Shown here in pieces: positions 15,300-23,037 of a DNA stretch of 64,000 nt. Numbering within the stretch: position 1 is the first letter of the stretch; every line of letters starts with the position of its first letter. Made by a program: the position numbers and the translations under genes. The notes under the pieces are model-generated. The model had not been told where the DNA came from. It saw only the letters and a program-made list of their open reading frames with translations, and did not search any database. Source of the stretch: JAMQPK01 sp035937795 (GTDB lineage Bacteria > Acidobacteriota > Vicinamibacteria > Vicinamibacterales > JAMQPK01); NCBI GenBank assembly GCA_035937795.1, contig DASZHO010000007.1, positions 1 to 64,000 of the forward strand. Direction: 5' to 3'.

Positions 15300-16015
15300 G
15301 ATGCCGCCACCGCCGAGTGCAGGTGCGCCTGATAGCGCCGGCGCAGGCCCCGGACGTCTGTCTCGACGGCTACCAACCGCCCGTCGCGCAGCACGGCCGC
15401 GCGGTCCAGCACCTCCTCGGCCGTCTCGAGATCGTGCGTGGCCACCAGCACGATGCGGCCCGACAAGCGCAGCTCCTTGAAGCGCGCAATCAGCGCCACA
15501 GTCGACGCATCGTCGAGGCCGGTGAACGGCTCGTCGAACAGCAGGAGCTTTGGTGAGTGCAGCAGCGCGCGCTCCAGCGCGAGGCGCTGCCGCATGCCGC
15601 GCGAGAACCCGTGGACGACATCGTTGGCTCTGTCGCCAAGCGACGCCCGTTCGAGGGCCGCCGACGCCTTGGCCGCGGCATCAGTCACGCCGTACAGCCG
15701 CGCGAAGAACATCAGGTTTTCGCGCGCGGTCAGCTCCGGGTACAGGTGCAGCTCGTGGGACAGCACGCCGATGCGGGCGCGAAGGTGCGGCCCGAGCTCC
15801 GCCGCGGTACGCCCTTCGTAGCGGACCTCGCCAGACGAGGCGGTCGAAAGCGTCGAAACAATCGAGAGCAACGTCGACTTGCCGGCGCCGTTCGGCCCGA
15901 GAAGTCCGACTACCTCGCCCGCACGGCATTCCATCGACACGCGGGAGAGCGCGCGGCGGCGTCCGTAGTTGCGGCTGAGTTCGCGGATGGAGAGCTCGTT
16001 GAAGTCGACGCTCAC
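15296..16015 (-). CDS. ccmA: Heme exporter ATP-binding protein CcmA
   Basis: A 239-residue ABC ATPase. Walker A is GLLGPNGAGKSTLL (about residues 37-50), the Q-loop region contains SHELHLYPELT, the signature is FSRGMRQRLALERALL and Walker B is KLLLFDEPFTGLD. It powers CcmB in releasing holo-CcmE. The GTG start is chosen because it overlaps the stop of the upstream gene by 4 bp (GTGA) and matches the family N-terminus; the open frame upstream is arginine-rich shadow sequence. Confidence 0.92.
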   Translation of the reverse strand: MSVDFNELSIRELSRNYGRRRALSRVSMECRAGEVVGLLGPNGAGKSTLLSIVSTLSTASSGEVRYEGRTAAELGPHLRARIGVLSHELHLYPELTARENLMFFARLYGVTDAAAKASAALERASLGDRANDVVHGFSRGMRQRLALERALLHSPKLLLFDEPFTGLDDASTVALIARFKELRLSGRIVLVATHDLETAEEVLDRAAVLRDGRLVAVETDVRGLRRRYQAHLHSAVAAS

Positions 16016-17898
16016 GCGGCCAGGCCCTGGCCGCCTTCCGTGTCGAGCTCGCGGTAGATTCGCTCGAGCTGCGCGATGAGCGCCGGGCGGCGCTCGGCGT
16101 AACGCGAAGCGTCGATACTTCCCGCGTGCCGCTGTTGCTCGAGGCGGACGAGCTCGGAAAAGATTTTCTCGCGCTTGCCCTTCAACTGCTTCACCCGGGC
16201 GCCGTCGCTCGCCGGTCTGGGCCTGCGGCCGGCCCAGAAGCCCGCCGCCACCATGACGCACGCAAGAATGAGGGCAACGGTGCGCGGCACCGGGCTATGG
16301 TGCGGCAGGCCGGAAATGTTCAGCGTGAGCGCGCCTCCCGCAGCCTGCGATGGACCCTGGCCCAGCACGTAGTGGTCGCCTTGAAATTCCCGTTCCTGCT
16401 GGTTTGACAGCTGCGGCGATGCCAGTGACATGTCGCCGACCTTCTTCATCAGGACCGCGACATTTCCAACCGGCACGGGGAATTTCTGGCTCAGCGTCAC
16501 GTCGCCGCCCGAATACGGCATCTGGTACGCCACCTGGATTTCCGTCTGGCCGGGCGCGAACGGACCGGTCACCGTGATGAGATTTCCACGTGCGATCGCC
16601 TGAGGCGTGGCGTCCACGACCGAGGCTCCCTGCGCTTCTTTCGGCAGTTCTAGAGAGATCGCCGAGGGTGGATTGACGGGGGCGCGCGCCGTGTTTTCGA
16701 AATCGAGCAGGTAATAGACCTGGAGCGTATCATCCGCCAGATCGAGGATCACGCGAGTCTGGTCGCCGAGCACGACGATTCCCGACACCGCTTGAAGCGG
16801 CGCCGAGCCGCCCCCGGCCTCAGCGCCCTTCAACGTCGCAACGAGCATCAGCCGGATTCCGCCCTGCGTCGGCGCCGGAAACGCTTCGGACTCCAGCCGC
16901 TCGCCGTCAACCACGGCCACTGCTTTCACCTGCGCACCGCCGGCAATGCCGCCGAACTCAGCGCGGCCGTTTTCGTCGGTCTTCACCGTGATCACCTTGT
17001 CACCGTGCGTGAGATCGTGCAGCTCGACCACATGGTCGGTGATGTTGTTGGAAAGCTGGCCGCGAATGAGCCGAACCGAGATGTGGCCCTCCGGAAGATC
17101 GGTCACGGGCCGCGGAATGCCGGACATCTGTTTCGGATCCGGCATCTGAAACTGCGCCCAGGCGCTGCCCGCGAAGGCCAGCACCGCCAGCAGCAGCACC
17201 AGCAGTTTGACGCCGCATTGCTTGCAGAACCGCGCATCGGGATCGTTCGACGTCCCGCAGGCGGCACAGCTATTCGCTGCCCTCGCCGCTTGCCCTTCGC
17301 CAGTGGACTTCTCGCCCGCTGCTTCCGGGACCTCACCGCTGCTCTCTTGCGCCGCGGCAGATTCGCCGGCGACCGCGACAGGGCCTGCTCTTCCCAACCG
17401 CGACGCGAGCTCTCTCTCAATAATCTCCTGATAGCCCGACCCGGCAGAATCGAGTTGCTTGATCAGGCGCACCGCGCGCGTGCGCAGCCGCGCCGTCATG
17501 TCTTCGTAGTCGCTCGCCGACACCTTTCCCATCGCGTGATCGAATTCGAGCTCCTTGATCGAGCGAAGCGCCAGGTTCTTCTCGCGCTCCAGCGCCGCCC
17601 GGGTACGGCTTCCGATCATCTCCGGCTGGTAGGTCTCCGCCGACACCAGCGGCCGCAGCGTGCGCAGCGCGCCAAGCCCCACAAGCGCGGCCGCGCCGAT
17701 GGCCAGGCAAATCAGGATGATGTTCGATGGACTGCTGCCGCGAACCATGACGACGGCGACGGTCGCCGTGAACAAGGCGAGCAGTGTGAAGAATTGCCAG
17801 GGCCGAAGGGTGTTGTCGTCGGATCCGCCGGACGGGTTCGACCCGCCGGACGTGCTGGACCCGGTGGGCCCGTTGAATGTTGACGCGCTGGGTGACAC
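16012..17898 (-). CDS. CcmI-like / zinc-ribbon protein fused to a periplasmic beta-domain protein
   Basis: A 628-residue protein inside the ccm operon that looks like two genes in one frame. Part 1: two helices (about 32-53 and 57-81), a KELEFDHAMGKVSASDYEDM coiled segment like CcmI, and a zinc ribbon with cysteines 211, 214, 225 and 228. Part 2 starts at once with a signal-peptide-like helix ending AFAGSAWA (232-248), a carboxypeptidase-regulatory-like beta domain and other beta domains, a further helix (about 540-557) and a second coiled segment with the same L.RLE..R..GSID..RY pattern. Dropping one C at the junction (GTG CGG CGT then AAA) would give an ideal signal peptide start, MRRKLLVLLL, so this may be a frameshift-made fusion or a sequencing error. 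Alternatively the junction helix simply anchors a genuine four-helix protein. Likely a ccm assembly factor. Confidence 0.65.
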   Translation of the reverse strand: MSPSASTFNGPTGSSTSGGSNPSGGSDDNTLRPWQFFTLLALFTATVAVVMVRGSSPSNIILICLAIGAAALVGLGALRTLRPLVSAETYQPEMIGSRTRAALEREKNLALRSIKELEFDHAMGKVSASDYEDMTARLRTRAVRLIKQLDSAGSGYQEIIERELASRLGRAGPVAVAGESAAAQESSGEVPEAAGEKSTGEGQAARAANSCAACGTSNDPDARFCKQCGVKLLVLLLAVLAFAGSAWAQFQMPDPKQMSGIPRPVTDLPEGHISVRLIRGQLSNNITDHVVELHDLTHGDKVITVKTDENGRAEFGGIAGGAQVKAVAVVDGERLESEAFPAPTQGGIRLMLVATLKGAEAGGGSAPLQAVSGIVVLGDQTRVILDLADDTLQVYYLLDFENTARAPVNPPSAISLELPKEAQGASVVDATPQAIARGNLITVTGPFAPGQTEIQVAYQMPYSGGDVTLSQKFPVPVGNVAVLMKKVGDMSLASPQLSNQQEREFQGDHYVLGQGPSQAAGGALTLNISGLPHHSPVPRTVALILACVMVAAGFWAGRRPRPASDGARVKQLKGKREKIFSELVRLEQQRHAGSIDASRYAERRPALIAQLERIYRELDTEGGQGLAA

Positions 17899-17905
17899 CT
17901 GGAAC

Positions 17906-20395
17906 CTAATCGAGGTCTTCCAGTTCTTCGTTGAGGCGCGCCTCTAGGTTCGCGTCCTCGATCGAATCCGGACGAGTTGACTCAGCGGAACTGGCCGGCG
18001 CATCCGAAGAATGCCGCGACCACCTGACGACGGCGAACGCGCCGGCTACGGCGCCGACGCCTCCGAGGAGATACGGAAACAACCAGGCGAGCCGATTGAA
18101 GCCATGATCGATCGGTGAGGTCAGAATGTCCTCGCCGCCGAAGTCCCGCACGAAGGTCGCGATAATCTCGTCGTGCGTTTTCCCCTGCGCTACCAGGTTA
18201 TGAATCTTGGAGTTCTGGGCGTCCTGCCCTTCGCAATTCGGCATGCCGCACACGTCCAGCCCGCGCCGGCAGCCGCAGGTGCAGATAATCTCGTGCTGAA
18301 GCTGGTTCTCGAGCGGGGTGATGGGCTGGGCCTGCACGGTCTGCCCCGCGGTCGTTTGCTGGGCCCACCCGTTGGCCGCCAGCAGGAACACCAGGAGCAC
18401 GGCGCCCGCGGTCGTGGCCACTTCCGCAGGGAACCTGGCGAGGGCAAATGCGAACGTCCGCTCGGGCAGCAGCGCGAGGCCGGTCCCCATGGCCATCACC
18501 GCGAAGCCGAACCAGATCCAGTTCACCAGCGGATTGATCACAATCTCCAGGCTGGCCGACTGGTCCTTCATTTCGTAACCGCCAATCACGACGTAGAGAT
18601 CTTCGGTAGGGCTGCGGCGAATCGCCACTTCGGTCGTCGGCTCCGACTCGTGCTTGCGATAGAACCAGCGCGCCGGGTACAGCTTCCCGATTTCCTTTCC
18701 GTCATAGAACGCGGTGAGGTAGGCCGTGACCATCTGCTTCTGGCCGTCGTCGCTCGTGCGGATGGCATCGTGACGAATGGTGAAGCGGCCGACGGTGGTC
18801 TGCTGGCCGGGCCGCAGCAGAACTTTCTCGTCGTGTTTGAATCCCTGGCCCGCAAAGCCGAGGAACATCAGGACGATGCCGACATGGACGATGTAGCCGC
18901 CGTAGCGGCGCCGCGACCGGCCCACAAGGCCGATCATCGCGGTCAGCAGGTCGGTGCCGGTACTGCGCCGCCGTACGATCGCGCCGCGCCAGAATTCCTG
19001 CGCGATCGTGCCGAGCACGAATCCCGAAAACATGAAGCACAGCCCCGACGTCCACACCCGGACGCCGAGCGCAAGGATCGCAATCCCGGTGACGAGCCCG
19101 GTGAGGCCCGGCCAGAGGAATTGATACTTCAAATTCGAGACGGTCGACTTCCGCCAGGCCAGCAACGGCCCCACGCCGGTCAGGAACAACAGAATCAGCC
19201 CGACCGGCAGCATCCATTTGTTGTAGAAAGCAGCCGCCACGGTCAGCCGCTGCCCGCGTACGGCCTCGCTCAACGTCGGAAACATCGTCGCGAAGAGGAT
19301 GAAGAACGCCGAAAACAGCAGAATCCAGTTGTTCACGAGAAACGCCGCTTCGCGCGACACCCACGAGTCGAGCTCGTTGCGCGATCGAAGCAGCGGCAGC
19401 CGGTAAATCACCAGCCCGAAGCTCGCGACAAGGATCGTGATCATGAACCCGGTGAAGAGCCGCGCCAGCTCGGTGTCCTGTCCGAATGCGTGGACCGACT
19501 GCACCACGCCGGAGCGCGTCATGAACGTCCCGAAGATCGTCAGGAAGAAGGTCACGATGACCAGCGTGACATTCCACACGCGCAGCATGCTGCGCCGCTC
19601 CTGCACCATCACCGAATGGAGAAACGCGGTCGCCGTGAACCACGGCAGCAAGCCCGCATTCTCAACCGGATCCCAACCCCAGAACCCCCCCCAGCCGAGC
19701 TCTTCGTACGCCCAGATCATGCCCAGCGTCAGACCGAACGACAGGAACAGCCACGAGAACATCGTCCACCTGCGGACCGCGCGCAGCCACGCGTCGTCCA
19801 GATGGCCTGTGATGAGCGCGGCCATGCAGAACGCATAGGGAATCGTCATCCCCACGAAGCCCGTGTAGAGCGAGGGCGGATGAATCGCCATGTAGGGGTT
19901 CTGCAGCAGCGGATTCAATCCGCGGCCGTCGGCCGGCGCCTCGGTCAGGAAGGTCTCGAACGGGTTCTTGTGAATGATCATCAAGAACAGGAAGAACATC
20001 TCGACGACCGCGATCACCGACACCACGTAGGGAATCAGCTCGCGATGGCGCTCCCGATTCACGTAAATGGCGAGACTGCCGAACACCGACAGCAGAAACA
20101 CCCAGAACATGATCGAGCCGTCGAGCCCGCCCCAATACGATGTGATCCTGTAGAACAGCGGCTGGACGGAATCGGAATAGTGCTGGACGTATTTGATTGA
20201 ATAGTCCCCGGTCACAAACGCGTGGATGATCAGCGCTGATGCGGTGGTCATCAAAGCGGTCACGAGGTAGAACGCCCCTATCCCGCTTTCCACCAGCGCC
20301 CGCGACCCGCGGCGGGCACCGGCCACCGACGCGGCGACCGCGTAGCTCGACACGACAAAGGCGGCGAGGAGGAGCGAGTATCCGAGTGAGGGCAT
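17906..20395 (-). CDS. ccmF: CcmF-CcmH fusion: cytochrome c heme lyase
   Basis: An 829-residue fusion. Residues 1 to about 645 are CcmF: some 14-15 helices, the WWD heme-binding loop WGGFWGWDPVENAGLLPW (235-252) and conserved histidines, including one in MAIHPPSLYTG (172) and one in YIVHVG. Residues from about 655 are a second exported domain: a signal-like helix ending LLAANGWAQ, then a CcmH-like domain with the cysteine cluster IICTCGCRRGLDVCGMPNC (Cys 705, 707, 709, 716, 721), a DEIIATFVRDFGG helix and an anchoring helix (769-790). Canonical CcmH has a single LRCxxC motif, so this cluster is a clear variant. CcmF and CcmH together attach heme to apocytochrome CxxCH sites in the periplasm. 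Confidence 0.9.
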   Translation of the reverse strand: MPSLGYSLLLAAFVVSSYAVAASVAGARRGSRALVESGIGAFYLVTALMTTASALIIHAFVTGDYSIKYVQHYSDSVQPLFYRITSYWGGLDGSIMFWVFLLSVFGSLAIYVNRERHRELIPYVVSVIAVVEMFFLFLMIIHKNPFETFLTEAPADGRGLNPLLQNPYMAIHPPSLYTGFVGMTIPYAFCMAALITGHLDDAWLRAVRRWTMFSWLFLSFGLTLGMIWAYEELGWGGFWGWDPVENAGLLPWFTATAFLHSVMVQERRSMLRVWNVTLVIVTFFLTIFGTFMTRSGVVQSVHAFGQDTELARLFTGFMITILVASFGLVIYRLPLLRSRNELDSWVSREAAFLVNNWILLFSAFFILFATMFPTLSEAVRGQRLTVAAAFYNKWMLPVGLILLFLTGVGPLLAWRKSTVSNLKYQFLWPGLTGLVTGIAILALGVRVWTSGLCFMFSGFVLGTIAQEFWRGAIVRRRSTGTDLLTAMIGLVGRSRRRYGGYIVHVGIVLMFLGFAGQGFKHDEKVLLRPGQQTTVGRFTIRHDAIRTSDDGQKQMVTAYLTAFYDGKEIGKLYPARWFYRKHESEPTTEVAIRRSPTEDLYVVIGGYEMKDQSASLEIVINPLVNWIWFGFAVMAMGTGLALLPERTFAFALARFPAEVATTAGAVLLVFLLAANGWAQQTTAGQTVQAQPITPLENQLQHEIICTCGCRRGLDVCGMPNCEGQDAQNSKIHNLVAQGKTHDEIIATFVRDFGGEDILTSPIDHGFNRLAWLFPYLLGGVGAVAGAFAVVRWSRHSSDAPASSAESTRPDSIEDANLEARLNEELEDLD

Positions 20396-20400
20396 CGGGG

Positions 20401-20455
20401 AACTTGAAAGTTAAAAGTTAAAAGTTAATCTCAAGAGTTAAAAGTAGAAAGTATT
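20401..20455. repeat. Heptanucleotide array inside the ccm operon, 7 units
   Basis: AACTTGA then three AAGTTAA units in phase (20401-20428), a 6-bp interruption, then GAGTTAA, AAGTAGA and AAGTATT (20435-20455). It fills most of the 69-bp gap between ccmE and the ccmF-ccmH gene. Same AAGTTAA family as the array at 9.5 kb. Confidence 0.85.
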
Positions 20456-20464
20456 TAGCATCGT

Positions 20465-20878
20465 TCAGTTGCTGCTTTGACGCCCGGGAGGCGGCTTCGC
20501 CGGATCGTACTTCGATGGACATTTCGCCATGATGTTGTTGGCGTGGAAGCCGTCTTTTTCGAGCGTGCCGCTCAGCACCACTTCCGAGTCCTGCTTGAAT
20601 GTGTCGGGCACGATGCCGGAATACATCGCCGGAACCGAGATGCCTTTGTTCTGCACGGTGAAGCGGTAGTCGAGCGAGTCGCGCGCCCGAAGAGGCTCGC
20701 CCTGCACGAAGCCGTGCAGCTGCAGTTTCCTGCCTTCCCACTGCTGCGGGCTGGCCATCACTTCGTCAACGTGCTTGTAATATTCGGTGTCGGAGCGCAG
20801 CGAGAACCACATCAGGCCGCCGAAGGCAGCCGCGAGCACCACAGCCGTGACGCCAATCCGTATAACTTTCTGGTTCAT
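20465..20878 (-). CDS. ccmE: Cytochrome c maturation heme chaperone CcmE, cysteine (CxxxY) type
   Basis: A 137-residue periplasmic heme chaperone anchored by an N-terminal helix (IGVTAVVLAAAFGGLMWF), with an OB-fold body. In most bacteria CcmE binds heme covalently through the histidine of an HxxxY motif; here the position reads AKCPSKYDP, so Cys120 replaces histidine and Tyr124 is kept. CxxxY CcmE proteins are known from archaea and Desulfovibrio. The start at 20878 gives the expected anchor. The gene lies 22 bp after maf on the same strand, and the gap holds the 12-bp palindrome AGAGAATTCTCT (20891-20902). It heads the ccm genes but is separated from ccmF by a repeat array. Confidence 0.9.
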   Translation of the reverse strand: MNQKVIRIGVTAVVLAAAFGGLMWFSLRSDTEYYKHVDEVMASPQQWEGRKLQLHGFVQGEPLRARDSLDYRFTVQNKGISVPAMYSGIVPDTFKQDSEVVLSGTLEKDGFHANNIMAKCPSKYDPAKPPPGRQSSN

Positions 20879-20900
20879 ATGGACTTCCGGAGAGAATTCT

Positions 20901-21500
20901 CTAGTCACTCAGGATATCACACCCGAGCGCCTTTAACAGGCGGTGCACGCGTGCCACCGGCAGCCCGACGACGTTCGAATAGGAGCCGTCGATCCCTTCA
21001 ATGAACCTCGACGCCAGCCCTTGTGCCGCGTAACCGCCGGCCTTGTCCATAGGCTCGCCGGAGGCGATATACCAGGCGATTTCCGGCTCGCTCAACGCGG
21101 ACATACGAACCCACGTCCGCTCGACATGCGCCAGCCCGCGGTCCCCCCTCAGTAAATGTAAGCCCGTCAGCACTTCGTGCGTCCGCCCTGCCAGGAGCCG
21201 AATCATGCGCTCGGCATCGACCTTGCCGGCGGGCTTCCCCAGCACCTGACCATCGCAAACCACCGTCGTGTCGGCGCCCAAAACCACTTCCGGAAAAGGA
21301 GCTGCCGTGTTCTCCGCGCGGCTCAATGCAGCGGCTGCCGTCCTGGCCTTCGTCCCGGCCAGCCGCGCGACATATTGCTCTGCCGTTTCCCCCATCCTGA
21401 GTCGCTCGTCGACATCAACCGCAAATATCTCGAACGTAAAGCCGGCGTCGCGCAGCAGATTTGCGCGGCGCGGCGATGCCGAAGCGAGAATCAAGCGCAT
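20901..21500 (-). CDS. maf: Maf-like nucleoside triphosphate pyrophosphatase
   Basis: A 199-residue Maf/HAM1-fold house-cleaning enzyme that hydrolyses non-canonical or specific nucleoside triphosphates to monophosphates plus pyrophosphate. Motifs: LASASPRRANLL at the N-terminus, DVDER, GADTTVVCDGQVLGKP with the catalytic aspartate, and DKAGGYAAQG near residue 150. The ATG at 21500 starts the family N-terminus exactly. It is divergent from dciA with only 26 bp between start codons, and a TAACAT hexamer ends 8 bp before the ATG. ccmE follows 22 bp downstream. Confidence 0.92.
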   Translation of the reverse strand: MRLILASASPRRANLLRDAGFTFEIFAVDVDERLRMGETAEQYVARLAGTKARTAAAALSRAENTAAPFPEVVLGADTTVVCDGQVLGKPAGKVDAERMIRLLAGRTHEVLTGLHLLRGDRGLAHVERTWVRMSALSEPEIAWYIASGEPMDKAGGYAAQGLASRFIEGIDGSYSNVVGLPVARVHRLLKALGCDILSD

Positions 21501-21508
21501 CGGGAGGA

Positions 21509-21518
21509 ATGTTACACT
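21509..21518. promoter_or_regulatory. Overlapping divergent -10 elements (maf / dciA)
   Basis: The decamer ATGTTACACT contains TACACT rightward (21513-21518) and TAACAT leftward (21514-21509). Each hexamer ends exactly 8 bp before its own start codon, within the 26 bp that separate maf and dciA. Both transcripts would therefore be leaderless or nearly so; the sequence before maf (TCCTCCCG) is not a ribosome binding site. Confidence 0.5.
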
Positions 21519-21526
21519 CGGTTTCC

Positions 21527-21808
21527 ATGGACTCGCTGCAGAGGATCGTGCCACGCGCGCTTACCGAAGTCCTTCGGCGGGGTCCGATGTCGCAAGGCAA
21601 GCTCGAGGTGGCGTGGCGCGCGGCGGTCGGCGATGGCTTGAGCCGCGTGACGACCGTGCGGCTGCAACCAGACGGTCTGATCGAGGTGGTTCCCGCCGAC
21701 GCTCGGTGGCATCGAGAGCTCAAACGATCGTCGGGCATGATTCTCACGCGCCTGATAGGTCTGCTCGGCTCCGAGAACGTCACTCGCCTCTCGGTCGTCG
21801 GCCGGTAA
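21527..21808 (+). CDS. dciA: DciA-like protein (DUF721)
   Basis: A 93-residue DUF721 protein. DciA is the ancestral loader of the replicative helicase DnaB in most bacteria that lack DnaC or DnaI. The KH-like core shows KLEVAWRAAVGDGLSRVTTVRL and LIEVVPADARWHRELKRSSGMIL, matching the W-x-x-x-VG and W-x-x-EL patterns of the family. The ATG at 21527 is chosen because it begins the conserved helix and lies 8 bp after a -10 hexamer; upstream in-frame codons lie inside maf. The stop is 1 bp before the thiolase ATG. Confidence 0.78.
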   Translation: MDSLQRIVPRALTEVLRRGPMSQGKLEVAWRAAVGDGLSRVTTVRLQPDGLIEVVPADARWHRELKRSSGMILTRLIGLLGSENVTRLSVVGR

Positions 21809-21809
21809 C

Positions 21810-22991
21810 ATGCGCGACGCTTTTCTCGTGAGCGCGGCGCGGCTGCCAACCGGCAAATTCCTGGGCCGTCTCAAGCATCTTTCTGCGACCCAGCTTGGCG
21901 CCCTCGTGGTGCGTGCGGCGGTGGCTCGTGCCGGAGTCGATCCGTCGAGCGTCGATGAATGCATCATGGGCAACGTCCTGTCGGCGGGGCTGGGTCAGAA
22001 CCCGGCGCGGCAGGCGGCGTTGCACGGCGGGCTCGCCGACGAAGTAGCAGCGTTCACCGTCAACAAGGTCTGCGGGTCCGGGCTGAAAGCGGTGATGCTG
22101 GCCGCGCAAGGGATTGCGACAGGCGACATCGACATCGCCGTGGCCGGGGGCATCGAATCGATGAGCAACGCGCCGTACATTCTTCCGCGCGTTCGCGAGG
22201 GCCTCCGCATGGGCGACAGCACCGTCGTGGACACCATGATTCGCGACGGGTTGTGGTGCGCGTTCGAGGATTGGCACATGGGGATGGCGGCCGAACATGT
22301 CGCCGCGAGCTACGGAGTTTCCAGAGAGTCGCAAGACGCCTACGCGGCGGCGAGCCATCAAAAGGCCGAACGCGCGGCCCGCGACGGGAGATTCAGCGAC
22401 GAAATTGTCCCGGTCGAGATCCAGCAGCCAAAAGGACCGCCGAACGTGATGGATCGGGACGAGACGATCCGTCCGGAGTCTTCGGTCGACACGCTCGGGA
22501 CGTTGCGGCCCGCCTTCACACCGGGTGGATCGGTCACGGCCGGCAACTCTCCAGGCGTGAGCGATGGCGCCGCCGCGCTCGTCGTGATGGATCAGACGCG
22601 CATGCGATCGCTCAATGTGAAGCCGATGGCGCGCATCGTCGGCCAGGCCACCAGCGGATTGGCGCCCAAGGATCTGTTGATGACCCCCGTTGGAGCGATC
22701 GTCAAGCTCCTGGCCAAGATCGGCTGGAAACAGGAAGACGTCGATTTGTTCGAGATCAACGAGGCGTTTGCGGCGCAGATGGTGGCCATCCTCAACGAGC
22801 TGCATCTCGACCCGGCACGCGTGAACGTCAATGGCGGCGCGATTGCGCTGGGCCACCCCATCGGCGCGAGCGGCGCGCGCATTCTGACGACGATGCTCCA
22901 CGAGTTGAGACGCCGGGGCGCCAGGCGCGGCGTGGCGTCGCTGTGCCTCGGCGGCGGCAACGGCGTTGCACTCGCTGTCGAGTCGCTGTGA
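21810..22991 (+). CDS. Acetyl-CoA C-acetyltransferase (thiolase)
   Basis: A 393-residue type II thiolase that condenses two acetyl-CoA or cleaves acetoacetyl-CoA in the cytoplasm. The nucleophilic Cys88 is in NKVCGSGLKAV, followed by GGIESMSNAPY; the C-terminal half has NEAFAAQM, GGAIALGHPIGASGAR (catalytic His) and SLCLGGGNGVAL (second Cys). Length and motif spacing are typical of biosynthetic thiolases (AtoB/PhaA). It follows dciA by 1 bp. Its stop codon lies in the first copy of a 16-bp tandem repeat. Confidence 0.93.
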   Translation: MRDAFLVSAARLPTGKFLGRLKHLSATQLGALVVRAAVARAGVDPSSVDECIMGNVLSAGLGQNPARQAALHGGLADEVAAFTVNKVCGSGLKAVMLAAQGIATGDIDIAVAGGIESMSNAPYILPRVREGLRMGDSTVVDTMIRDGLWCAFEDWHMGMAAEHVAASYGVSRESQDAYAAASHQKAERAARDGRFSDEIVPVEIQQPKGPPNVMDRDETIRPESSVDTLGTLRPAFTPGGSVTAGNSPGVSDGAAALVVMDQTRMRSLNVKPMARIVGQATSGLAPKDLLMTPVGAIVKLLAKIGWKQEDVDLFEINEAFAAQMVAILNELHLDPARVNVNGGAIALGHPIGASGARILTTMLHELRRRGARRGVASLCLGGGNGVALAVESL

Positions 22992-23037
22992 GTCGTGTCA
23001 GCGGCGACTCGTGTCAGCGGTGACTCGTGTCAGCACC
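22990..23037. repeat. 16-bp tandem repeat, 3 copies, at convergent gene ends
   Basis: Three copies of GACTCGTGTCAGCGGT with few differences (first GAGTCGTGTCAGCGGC, third ending CACC). The block starts in the thiolase stop codon, crosses the 22-bp convergent gap and encodes the last residues and stop of the leftward gene. Confidence 0.85.

Noticed and set aside
18173..20200. Long rightward reading frame (675 codons) opposite ccmF-ccmH
   Set aside because: It has the amino acid composition of an antisense shadow in GC-rich DNA (His, Arg, Gln rich) and no recognisable domain, while the other strand encodes a clear CcmF-CcmH.
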